Below, in pieces: positions 15,699-21,753 of a DNA stretch of 21,753 nt. Numbering within the stretch: the first letter of the stretch is position 1; every line of letters begins with the position of its first letter. The notes beneath the pieces were generated by a model. The model ran no database searches. It saw nothing but the letters and a program-made list of their open reading frames with translations, and was not told the origin of the DNA. The position numbers and the translations under genes were made by a program. The DNA lies in contig CAZNMS010000108.1 of NCBI GenBank assembly GCA_964573505.1, positions 1 to 21,753 on the forward strand. The letters are read 5' to 3'. This DNA comes from AM-0621 sp964573505. GTDB taxonomy: Bacteria; Planctomycetota; Planctomycetia; Planctomycetales; Planctomycetaceae.

Positions 15699-17027
15699 AT
15701 GAGTTCCTCAGCAGAGCGATCCGAGCTGAGCGAGCTTTTGCAGGACGAGCACCGGCTATCCCTCTTTCCCCCGAACGTCATCGTGACTTCAAACACTTCT
15801 GCGACTCCGACAACTGCGACGGCTCAACCCGTTGCGACGGAGGCTGCCATCACCGACTTGCGGCAGAGCCAGTCAAAAGCCCGACCCATCGTCGGGTATC
15901 AGACTGAGCTCCCCGCTGTCGCTGCGCAGCGCGAAGCGGCGATGAGTCACACTCAACTTCAACCGCCGCCGCCGACTGCTCCGCCAAAGAGACCGAAGGG
16001 GCGAATGTTGGTCGGCACCATCTTGATGGCGTTGCTCGGCACGGGCTGCTTCATCGTTTGGGACGGAGTCTTTCGCTTTCAGGCTTATGGCGTTGTCGAA
16101 GCCAATCGGCTCGAAGTCCGCGCCGGAGCGACGGGCATTGTGCAGCGGGTCTATGTCTCTGAAGGCGATCAGGTGAAGACCGGCGATCTGCTCGTCGTCA
16201 TCGAGAGCCCCGATTTCGAACGTCGCTTACGACGCACTCAAGATGAGCTGCGACTGGCTGAAGCACAGCTCGATGCAACGATCGCAAAGCTCCGTTGGGA
16301 TGCGCAGGCCAATGCCGCTCAACTCTTCGAACTCACGGGCAAACTGCGCGAGCATCGCGCGGAGTTGCAACGACTCGATCGCAGTCTCGACCGCGCGATG
16401 AAGCTCAAGAACGCAGGCGCGATTACGGACGAACTCTTCGATCAAGCACAGTTCGCGAAGTCCGGCAAAGCGGGACTCATCGACATGTATGAGGAAGCCG
16501 TCGCGAACTACCGCCGCCGGTCAGAAAGCGCAGGGGGGGAATTTGAAGTACCTCTCGAACAACTGCGTCCGGCACTCATCCGCATCGAGAACTTGCGGCA
16601 TGAGATCGACCTGCTGCACGAAGAAGTGCGGACAAGCTGGGTCCGCGCGGCGATGCCGGGGCTTGTCACAAGAAAGACATGCCTAACGGGCAAGTGGGTC
16701 GAGCTCGCAGAGCCGCTCATCGAGCTCGTCGAGATCGGCTCAGCAAAGCCCGTCGTCTACTTCAGGCAGCAAGATACGAAGTCGCTGCAACCCGGCGCTG
16801 ACGTCGTGATTCATCTCGAACCGCACGAACAACCAATGACATGCCGCGTGAAGAAACTGGGGGACGAGTACCACTCGGCCCCGGCCTCGATCGCGCGGTT
16901 CTACGGGCAACATGAACCGCTCTTGCCCGTCACGCTCGAACCAAAATCCGCCGCCGCATTCCCGCCGGGAGCAATCCTGAAAGTGCCCTATCCGCTGCCG
17001 AACTGGCGCGACTGGGTGAAGCGATGA
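15699..17027 (+). CDS. HlyD-like membrane-fusion/periplasmic adaptor protein
   Basis: 442 aa from ATG 15699. The open frame extends to GTG 15657, but that codon lies in repeat sequence. ATG 15942 is a later option; neither ATG has a strong Shine-Dalgarno. A Pro-rich linker (LQPPPPTAPPKRPKGR) leads into one membrane helix (about residues 103-121). Then comes a lipoyl-like barrel half (YGVVEANRLEVRAGATGIVQ, then VSEGDQVKTGDLLVVIESP), a long alpha-hairpin region (about 175-300), and a second barrel half (VRAAMPGLVTRKTCLTGKWV). This is the adaptor fold of HlyD, EmrA and the C-terminal half of Alg44. Sitting upstream of a PilZ-like protein and a processive glycosyltransferase, it probably links polysaccharide synthesis to export across the periplasm. 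Confidence 0.85.
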   Translation: MSSSAERSELSELLQDEHRLSLFPPNVIVTSNTSATPTTATAQPVATEAAITDLRQSQSKARPIVGYQTELPAVAAQREAAMSHTQLQPPPPTAPPKRPKGRMLVGTILMALLGTGCFIVWDGVFRFQAYGVVEANRLEVRAGATGIVQRVYVSEGDQVKTGDLLVVIESPDFERRLRRTQDELRLAEAQLDATIAKLRWDAQANAAQLFELTGKLREHRAELQRLDRSLDRAMKLKNAGAITDELFDQAQFAKSGKAGLIDMYEEAVANYRRRSESAGGEFEVPLEQLRPALIRIENLRHEIDLLHEEVRTSWVRAAMPGLVTRKTCLTGKWVELAEPLIELVEIGSAKPVVYFRQQDTKSLQPGADVVIHLEPHEQPMTCRVKKLGDEYHSAPASIARFYGQHEPLLPVTLEPKSAAAFPPGAILKVPYPLPNWRDWVKR

Positions 17028-17033
17028 GTTCTC

Positions 17034-17258
17034 CCTGGAGTGCTCCGGCTTGACGGAGCCCTCCGACTCAGCGGCACTGGGATCACTGCCTTCAAGAACT
17101 TCACGCCGCCAGTAACGACATCGCAGTAATCGTCCTTAAGGACACGCTCAACAGCATTGAACGCAATGGTCGGGCTTTGCCTGCGATCACAGCCGCAACA
17201 ACTGAGACAGCCGAGCGACAATAGTCGGAGGGCTCCGTCGAGCCGGAGCACTCCAAGG
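17034..17258. repeat. Family D inverted-repeat element, copy 2 (225 bp)
   Basis: The left arm 17034-17069 and right arm 17223-17258 are near-identical to the arms of copy 1 at 14465-14691. The interior aligns with copy 1 without gaps for its first 43 bases, then with a net 3-base difference before a shared CCTGCGATC. It begins 6 bp after the membrane-fusion stop and ends 8 bp before the start of the PilZ/TackOD1 gene, so it sits inside the presumed operon. Confidence 0.88.
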
Positions 17259-17260
17259 AA
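17255..17260 (+). promoter_or_regulatory. Shine-Dalgarno supplied by the family D repeat
   Basis: AAGGAA lies 6 bases before GTG 17267, and its first four bases are the last bases of the repeat's right arm (the same CTCCAAGGA ends copy 1). The site supports the GTG start and implies that the repeat provides the translation signal. Confidence 0.65.
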
Positions 17261-17266
17261 AACATC

Positions 17267-18163
17267 GTGACCACTCTTTTCTCACCAATCGCTGCGAAGC
17301 CGAACGCTGGAATTGAAATTACTCCGGCGGAGATCGTCGATTTGTCGGACTTGTTCGACTTGCGACAGGATCGGCGGTTTGAAGTTTCGCGGCCGGTTGA
17401 ACTCATCCCGATTGGGATTGATGGGCTGCTTGATATCGAGCGGCGAGTGATGGGTTCTTCGCGCGAACTCAGCGTGCATAGTCTCGCGGTCGATGTGCCG
17501 CACGGTGATTGGCATTGCTCGCAACAACTGCTGCTCGGCATGCACTGGCGGAATGAAGTGCATTACGCCGGGATCGTCGTGCGTCGGATCAGGCAGCATG
17601 AGCGCGGCATGTTTCTCGGTGCTGAGTTCGGCGGGCTTGCTCAAGAGTTGCTCGACGGCGACGCGCCGCTGCCGGTGTTTGATCGCGACGAATTGGCGTT
17701 TGTGCTGCCTCAGTCTCCGGCGCTCTATGAGAACTGGACGAAGGCCGGGGTCGTCGAGAAGACGTTGCTCGATCGAGTGCTCGTTTGCCCGCGTTGTTGC
17801 GGCGTGCCGACGTTCCGCAATGCGTGCCGCAAGTGCGGTGCAGGTCGAGTCCGCAACGATCGGCTCATGCATCACTTCGCCTGCGCCTACGTCGGACATG
17901 CGAGCGAGTTTTGTCTGCCGAGCGGCGAAGTCGTTTGCCCGAAGTGCCGGTTGAATCGGCTCGTTGTCGGGGCCGACTTTGAATACCTGACTGGCGAGAA
18001 CTGTTGCTCGTCGTGCGGTTGGCGCGACAGCGAGACCGAGCTTTATGGCCATTGCTTACGGTGCAATTGGCGGTTCGAACTTCATCAAGCCCGCGAGCAA
18101 GAACTGCACGGCTACCATGTTCGTCGATTGGCTCCATTGGCTGTCATCACTGACGGCGTTTGA
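17267..18163 (+). CDS. PilZ-like domain protein with C-terminal TackOD1-like zinc-ribbon domain
   Basis: 298 aa from GTG 17267. Residues about 33-128 resemble a PilZ domain: DRRFEVSRPVELIPI, then SRELSVHSLAVDVP, then hydrophobic strands ending MFLGAEFGGL. The cyclic di-GMP residues are imperfect, since the second motif (D/N-x-S-x-x-G) reads ELSVHS, so binding is uncertain. Residues about 172-275 carry five CxxC pairs (C174/C177, C187/C190, C224/C227, C247/C250, C263/C266) and the pattern LMHHFACAYVG...F...VVCPKC..N.L.VGADFEYL, which matches the TackOD1 output domain as I know it. No membrane helix is visible, so it is cytosolic. The glycosyltransferase start overlaps its last 47 bases, implying coupled translation. 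The likely role is a regulator of the polysaccharide synthase. Confidence 0.72.
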   Translation: MTTLFSPIAAKPNAGIEITPAEIVDLSDLFDLRQDRRFEVSRPVELIPIGIDGLLDIERRVMGSSRELSVHSLAVDVPHGDWHCSQQLLLGMHWRNEVHYAGIVVRRIRQHERGMFLGAEFGGLAQELLDGDAPLPVFDRDELAFVLPQSPALYENWTKAGVVEKTLLDRVLVCPRCCGVPTFRNACRKCGAGRVRNDRLMHHFACAYVGHASEFCLPSGEVVCPKCRLNRLVVGADFEYLTGENCCSSCGWRDSETELYGHCLRCNWRFELHQAREQELHGYHVRRLAPLAVITDGV

Positions 18164-19403
18164 TGTCACGCTGCTGTTACTCGGGACGATGCTCGTCGAC
18201 GCGCCGCGCTACACGATCGCGCGCGTGTTGATGTTCGTCTGGGACTTCGCGCGCGATTGCTGGCACGAACTGATCGGTCACGACGAGCACGCTCGATTCA
18301 CCTATTGCCCGTCGGTCTGCGTGATCCTCGCGGGGTACAACGAAGCTGAGTCCGTCGGGAAGTCGATCGAGTCGCTCGTCGGCAAGTACCCGCGATTGGA
18401 GATCATCGTCGTCGACGATGGCTCGACCGACGGCATGCTTCATCACGCTCGGCCCTACGGTAAGAAATATGACAACGTGCTCGTACTCGGACGGCCTCAG
18501 CGCGGCGGCAAGTCGTCGGCGATGAACTTCGCGTTGCCCTATACCCGAGCCGAGATCGTCATCACCGTCGACTGCGATACGAGCCTCGATCCGAACGCAC
18601 TTTGGGAGTGCGTGCAGTTCTTCAAAGACCCGAAAGTCGGAGCGGTCTCAGCGACGGTGTTTGCTCGCAACGCCGACACGAATCTTTGCACGTGGCTGCA
18701 AGCCTATGAGTACCTGCATGCGATCTTCATTGGCCGGATGGTGGCGGAGCGGATTGGTGCACTCGGAATTACATCCGGTGCGTTCGCGTGTCTGCGTCGA
18801 GATGCCGTCGAACGCACGCTCGGATGGGACGTCGGCCCCGGTGAGGATCTCGATCTGACGCTTCGCATCCGTAAGTTGGGTTACACCGTGCGTTGCGCTC
18901 CGTATGCCGACTGCTACACCGACGTGCCGACCGAGTGGAAGCGGCTTTGGAAGCAGCGGCTGCGCTGGGAAGAAGCGAGCGTTGTGCGCAGTCACTGTCG
19001 CAAGCACGTTGATCTCGGCGACCCGCTTGCGGCGAATTTCCGTTGGAACAATTGGTGGGTCTCGACCGAGCTGATCGTCATCAATCTTGTGTTCGGGTAC
19101 GTGATCCTGATTTACGCCGCATGGATCACGCTGAACTTCCCGCGCAACGTGCCGATGATCTTGATCACGTTTTATGTGTGGTCGCTCGGACTGGAGGCGG
19201 TTCACATCTTGAGCTTGCTCTACTACAGCCGAGACCGCTTGCGTCACCTTTGGATCTGCGCCGTCTTCCCGCTCTCGCCGCTGTATCAATTATTCCTCAT
19301 CGCAAACCGCATCGTCGCTTACACGCGCGAGATCGTTTGGCGGACATCGTTCGCCGACAACTTCGTGCCGAAGCACGTCCGCGATCGAACATGGAAGTGG
19401 TGA
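18117..19403 (+). CDS. Processive family 2 glycosyltransferase (Alg8/hyaluronan-synthase-like), exopolysaccharide synthase
   Basis: 428 aa from ATG 18117; ATG 18045 would add 24 residues and enlarge the overlap with the previous gene. An N-terminal membrane helix (TLLLLGTML region) precedes the GT-A domain, which has VCVILAGYNEAESVG, DDGS at 100-103, the DCD metal motif at 152-154, TSGAF, GPGEDLDL with ED at 243-244, and QRLRW at 280-284. That QxxRW motif marks processive synthases such as BcsA, Alg8 and NodC. Three or so C-terminal helices follow (VINLVFGYVILIYAAW; LITFYVWSLGLEAVHILSLL; WICAVFPLSPLYQLFLIA). It lacks BcsA's C-terminal PilZ domain; a PilZ-like protein is instead encoded by the overlapping upstream gene. 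It should polymerise a sugar nucleotide and pass the chain through the inner membrane. The sugar is unknown. Confidence 0.92.
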   Translation: MFVDWLHWLSSLTAFDVTLLLLGTMLVDAPRYTIARVLMFVWDFARDCWHELIGHDEHARFTYCPSVCVILAGYNEAESVGKSIESLVGKYPRLEIIVVDDGSTDGMLHHARPYGKKYDNVLVLGRPQRGGKSSAMNFALPYTRAEIVITVDCDTSLDPNALWECVQFFKDPKVGAVSATVFARNADTNLCTWLQAYEYLHAIFIGRMVAERIGALGITSGAFACLRRDAVERTLGWDVGPGEDLDLTLRIRKLGYTVRCAPYADCYTDVPTEWKRLWKQRLRWEEASVVRSHCRKHVDLGDPLAANFRWNNWWVSTELIVINLVFGYVILIYAAWITLNFPRNVPMILITFYVWSLGLEAVHILSLLYYSRDRLRHLWICAVFPLSPLYQLFLIANRIVAYTREIVWRTSFADNFVPKHVRDRTWKW

Positions 19404-19507
19404 GGCTCGTCGTAGGATGGCCGCTCTCGGCCGTCGCATTTCGCGATGAGGAAGACGCTTGAATGGCAATGGGAGGTCCTAAGACTGGCAGCGCCCGCAA
19501 CCGACCG

Positions 19508-19570
19508 TAGCCGAAATCGTCAGATTTCGGGGCCGCAGTGACTGCGTCCGAAGTCTCACGACTTCGGCTA
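19508..19570. repeat. Family F composite repeat, copy 2
   Basis: Two inverted copies of a 23-nt unit. The left starts TAGCCGAAATC and contains a perfect 8-bp hairpin with loop GTCA; the right ends GACTTCGGCTA and contains a perfect 8-bp hairpin with loop TCAC. It lies between the convergent stops of the glycosyltransferase and DUF1501 genes, a place suited to a two-way terminator. Confidence 0.87.
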
Positions 19571-19608
19571 CAAAGATGCGCACGGCGCTGAAGTTTCGAA
19601 GGACGAAT

Positions 19609-20985
19609 CTAAGTCGCTGCGCCGGAGTAGAGCGGTTCAATCACGTTGCCGTTTCGCAGGGGACTCGCGCGGCCGAGTGGGTCGTAGAGGAAGGCGTCGT
19701 CGTTGACTCCCAGTGCGTTGAACGCGGTCGAGAGTAAGTCGGCCGGCGACCAACTGCGCGAGATCGGATAAGCCGCGATCGAGTCTGATTGGCCGATGAC
19801 TTGCCCGCCGCGAACTCCGGCTCCGGCGGCCAAAATCGAATAGACCGACGCCCAATGATCGCGACCGGGAACCGACTGGCCGGGCAACGTCGAGACTTTC
19901 GGAGTTCGACCGAACTCGCCCATCACGACGACCAATGTTTGTTCGAGTAAGCCCGACTCCGCGAGATCGTCCATCAGCGCTGCGAGTCCTCGATCAAGCT
20001 GCGGCAGCAAGCGGTTCTTCAGCCCGCCCCAGTTATCAACGTGCGTGTCCCATGTTTGCACGATGCCCATTGCCGCTTGCACGACGGGCACTCCGGCGGC
20101 AACGAGTCGCTTCGCCAACAGCAGCGATTGCCCGAACTTGTTGCGCCCATAACGCTCGCGCGTCTCGGCTGACTCCTCATCAATTCGAAACGCCGACGCG
20201 ATCTTTGCTGAGGTCAACAACGAGAACGCAACGTCTTGCTGTTCGACGAACGAGCCCGCAGTGCGATCAGCATCGAGCAACGGAGTGCGGTTGATCTGTT
20301 CGAGCAAGCCGCGTCTCGATTGCAGGCGATTGGGCGAGACTCCCGTCTGCAACGACAGCGCATCGACTTTGAAATTGGCAGCGTTCGGGTCTTGATTGAT
20401 CTGCCATGGATCGTGCTTCGGGCCGAGAAACCCGGAGTACTGTCCCGGCCATGTGAGCGGGCCTTCGATGTAATAGTTCGGCAGCGAGACGCCCGTCGGA
20501 ATGCCGTCGCGGCGCGGTCGGATGTAGTCGAGCGCCGAAGCGATGTTGGGGAAGTCGAAGCGCGATTGAACGCGATCAAGATCGCTCGCCCCGCGCGGGA
20601 TCGGCGTCGGTCGGCCAGTCAGTGCGACATGAGTCGCGAGCAAGTGGTTGTGTTCGTGATGCGCCATCGAACGCACGATCGACCATCGTTTGGCTTGCTG
20701 AGCAAGCAGTGGCAGGTGCTCACAGATCGCAACGCCGGGCACGGTTGTGTTGATCGTTGAGAACTCCCCGCGAATCTCCGGCGGTGCATCGGGCTTCGGA
20801 TCCAGCGAGTCTAATTGGCTCAATCCACCACTCGTCAGGACGAACAAAACCGACTTCGCGCGGCCCATTCCCGGATCAGCCGACGCAGACCGCTGAGTAC
20901 CGCTGAGCAATCCCGAAGCGACAACGCCGGCTGCCGATGCCTGCAACATCCCGCGTCGAGATAACTGGAACTGCGGCTGAAACAT
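19609..20985 (-). CDS. DUF1501 family protein with Tat signal
   Basis: 458 aa, ATG 20985 with AGGAGA upstream. A twin-arginine signal is present (SRRGML at residues 9-14, then a hydrophobic Ala/Gly stretch), so export in folded form is expected. The body matches the DUF1501 family, which belongs to the alkaline-phosphatase/sulfatase-like fold: VLFVLTSGGLSQLDSLDPKP, MAHHEHNHLLATHVALTGR, VVVMGEFGRTPKV near 350, and GRDHWASVYSILAAGAGVRGG. The family is greatly expanded in planctomycetes and usually paired with a DUF1549/DUF1553 cytochrome-like gene. No such partner is adjacent here, and the gene diverges from the next one. The biochemical activity is not established. Confidence 0.92.
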   Translation of the reverse strand: MFQPQFQLSRRGMLQASAAGVVASGLLSGTQRSASADPGMGRAKSVLFVLTSGGLSQLDSLDPKPDAPPEIRGEFSTINTTVPGVAICEHLPLLAQQAKRWSIVRSMAHHEHNHLLATHVALTGRPTPIPRGASDLDRVQSRFDFPNIASALDYIRPRRDGIPTGVSLPNYYIEGPLTWPGQYSGFLGPKHDPWQINQDPNAANFKVDALSLQTGVSPNRLQSRRGLLEQINRTPLLDADRTAGSFVEQQDVAFSLLTSAKIASAFRIDEESAETRERYGRNKFGQSLLLAKRLVAAGVPVVQAAMGIVQTWDTHVDNWGGLKNRLLPQLDRGLAALMDDLAESGLLEQTLVVVMGEFGRTPKVSTLPGQSVPGRDHWASVYSILAAGAGVRGGQVIGQSDSIAAYPISRSWSPADLLSTAFNALGVNDDAFLYDPLGRASPLRNGNVIEPLYSGAAT

Positions 20986-21302
20986 GATGCGTCTCCTGCA
21001 AGGTGAGGCTCAGAGAGATGAGGATGTGCTGATTCTTACTCGGCAAGTTTAGCTCGGCGAAAGAGCGGGAGTGGGCTGAGAGCGACTCAGAGTGAATGAG
21101 GGAAAGCGGAGGCATCACGCGGATGCGGCATTGGTCGTTAGTAATTAGTAATTAGTTTTCAGCCAAAATCGACCAACTAATAACCAACTACTAATTACTA
21201 ACCTCTCCTCACCAATGACTCCCGCCGCGCAACTCACTCCAATGCCGCACCAATTGGTTTCGTCCTCTCGCCGTTTCCCAGTCTTCAATCTCGAGCCCAC
21301 TC
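20986..21302. promoter_or_regulatory. Divergent intergenic region with promoters for the DUF1501 and PEP-hydrolase genes
   Basis: 317 bp between two divergently transcribed genes. Apart from the AT-rich inverted repeat at 21137-21202 I see no clear operator, and no promoter boxes I would assign with confidence. Confidence 0.4.
21137..21202. repeat. AT-rich inverted repeat
   Basis: GTTAGTAATTAGTA (21137-21150) is perfectly repeated in inverted form at 21189-21202, with further partial symmetry inside. It is strikingly AT-rich against a GC-rich background and centred in the divergent promoter region. It may be a repeat element, or a protein-binding or promoter site. Confidence 0.7.
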
Positions 21303-21753
21303 ATGAGCTTTACTCGTCAGCAAGTTCTCGACCGGATGCATCAACTCATTGAACGCGGAGTGCCAATCGTTGGAGGCGGCGCGGGCACGGGCATCAGCGC
21401 GAAGTTCGAAGAGGCGGGCGGGATTGATCTCATCATCATTTACAACTCGGGCCGCTATCGAATGGCCGGGCGAGGCTCGTTGTCCGGCATGATGCCTTAC
21501 GGCGATGCGAACGCGGTCGTGATGGAGATGGCCGGAGAAGTGCTGACGGTCGTCGAGCGGACTCCGGTGTTGGCGGGAGTTTGTGCCAGTGACCCGTTCC
21601 GACAGATGAAGTGGTTCTTGCGACAAGTGCAGGACATTGGCTTTTCGGGAGTGCAGAACTTTCCGACCGTCGGTCTGATCGACGGGCTCTTCCGACAGAA
21701 CCTCGAAGAGACCGAGATGGGCTACGACCGCGAGGTCGAGATGATTCGGCTCG
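21303..21753 (+). CDS. Phosphoenolpyruvate hydrolase family (TIM-barrel) protein, 5' part
   Basis: The gene starts at ATG 21303 and stays open to the window end, so only about 150 residues are seen. The family pattern is clear: IERGVPIVGGGAGTGISAKF, then GGIDLIIIYNSGRYRMAGRG, MMPYGDANAVVMEMAGE, TPVLAGVCASDPFRQM, and GFSGVQNFPTVGLIDG followed by EETEMGYDREVEMI. This matches the TIM-barrel family annotated as PEP hydrolase or TIM-barrel signal-transduction proteins, related to phosphonopyruvate hydrolase/isocitrate-lyase-type enzymes. Members are often linked to Tm-1-like ATP-binding proteins, which may follow beyond the window. The Shine-Dalgarno is weak. Substrate not proven. Confidence 0.85.
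   Translation, partial: MSFTRQQVLDRMHQLIERGVPIVGGGAGTGISAKFEEAGGIDLIIIYNSGRYRMAGRGSLSGMMPYGDANAVVMEMAGEVLTVVERTPVLAGVCASDPFRQMKWFLRQVQDIGFSGVQNFPTVGLIDGLFRQNLEETEMGYDREVEMIRL

Noticed and set aside
14465..17258. Composite transposon bounded by the two family D elements
   Set aside because: The genes between them (pilin-like, membrane-fusion) are not mobile-type and no transposase or target-site duplication is visible. Two independent copies of a small repeat explain the data better.
17282..18052. 256-codon minus-strand frame opposite the PilZ/TackOD1 gene
   Set aside because: It is a shadow of the plus-strand gene, whose ordered CxxC pairs show it is the real one.
1..21753. Apparent abundance of GACTC/GAGTC sites that might be targets of the DUF1156 methylase
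   Set aside because: The sites follow common codon pairs (Asp-Ser, Glu-Ser, frequent TCG codons), I made no count against expectation, and the enzyme's specificity is unknown.

Overview
The window looks like a chromosomal segment from a planctomycete (Planctomycetota, most likely class Planctomycetia; genus not resolvable from this piece). Several hallmarks of that phylum occur together: an ECF-type sigma factor beside a Ser/Thr kinase carrying WD40-like repeats, a large secreted protein with the LEPR-xLL N-terminal signature, a secreted sulfatase, a Tat-exported DUF1501 protein, and a pilin-like small protein of a type common in planctomycetes. No rRNA, tRNA, CRISPR array, transposase or phage gene was seen.

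Layout. 0.1-5.6 kb (minus strand): LEPR-xLL surface protein, then ECF sigma factor, then membrane-anchored Ser/Thr kinase, consistent with a sigma/kinase signalling pair. 5.8-6.2 kb (minus): ArfB-like ribosome-rescue hydrolase. 6.7-8.1 kb (plus): short BON-like protein and a YacP/NYN nuclease-like protein, separated by a 219-bp palindromic repeat. 8.2-11.0 kb (minus): EF2568-type cysteine desulfurase family protein and an exported sulfatase. 11.3-14.3 kb (plus): DUF1156 DNA adenine methylase with an internal zinc ribbon and no visible partner genes. 14.7-15.0 kb (minus): type IVb pilin-like small protein. 15.7-19.4 kb (plus): membrane-fusion (HlyD-like) protein, a PilZ-like plus TackOD1-like zinc-ribbon protein, and a processive GT2 glycosyltransferase. 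These three look like one exopolysaccharide synthesis and export module, possibly gated by cyclic di-GMP. 19.6-21.0 kb (minus): DUF1501 protein. 21.3 kb to the end (plus): start of a PEP-hydrolase/TIM-barrel family protein.

Between the genes lies a dense, varied set of composite palindromic repeats. I see at least six sequence families (A/B nested, C, D, E, F, plus an AT-rich inverted repeat). Most share one architecture: two copies of a short self-complementary hairpin in inverted orientation, as in bacterial REP/BIME elements. They sit between convergent genes, as terminators would, and also in the leaders of the exopolysaccharide genes. One copy of family D appears to supply the ribosome-binding site of the PilZ/TackOD1 gene.

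The two items most worth following are the PilZ-TackOD1/GT2/membrane-fusion module and the repeat families. All functional calls rest on reading motifs by eye; no database search was possible.
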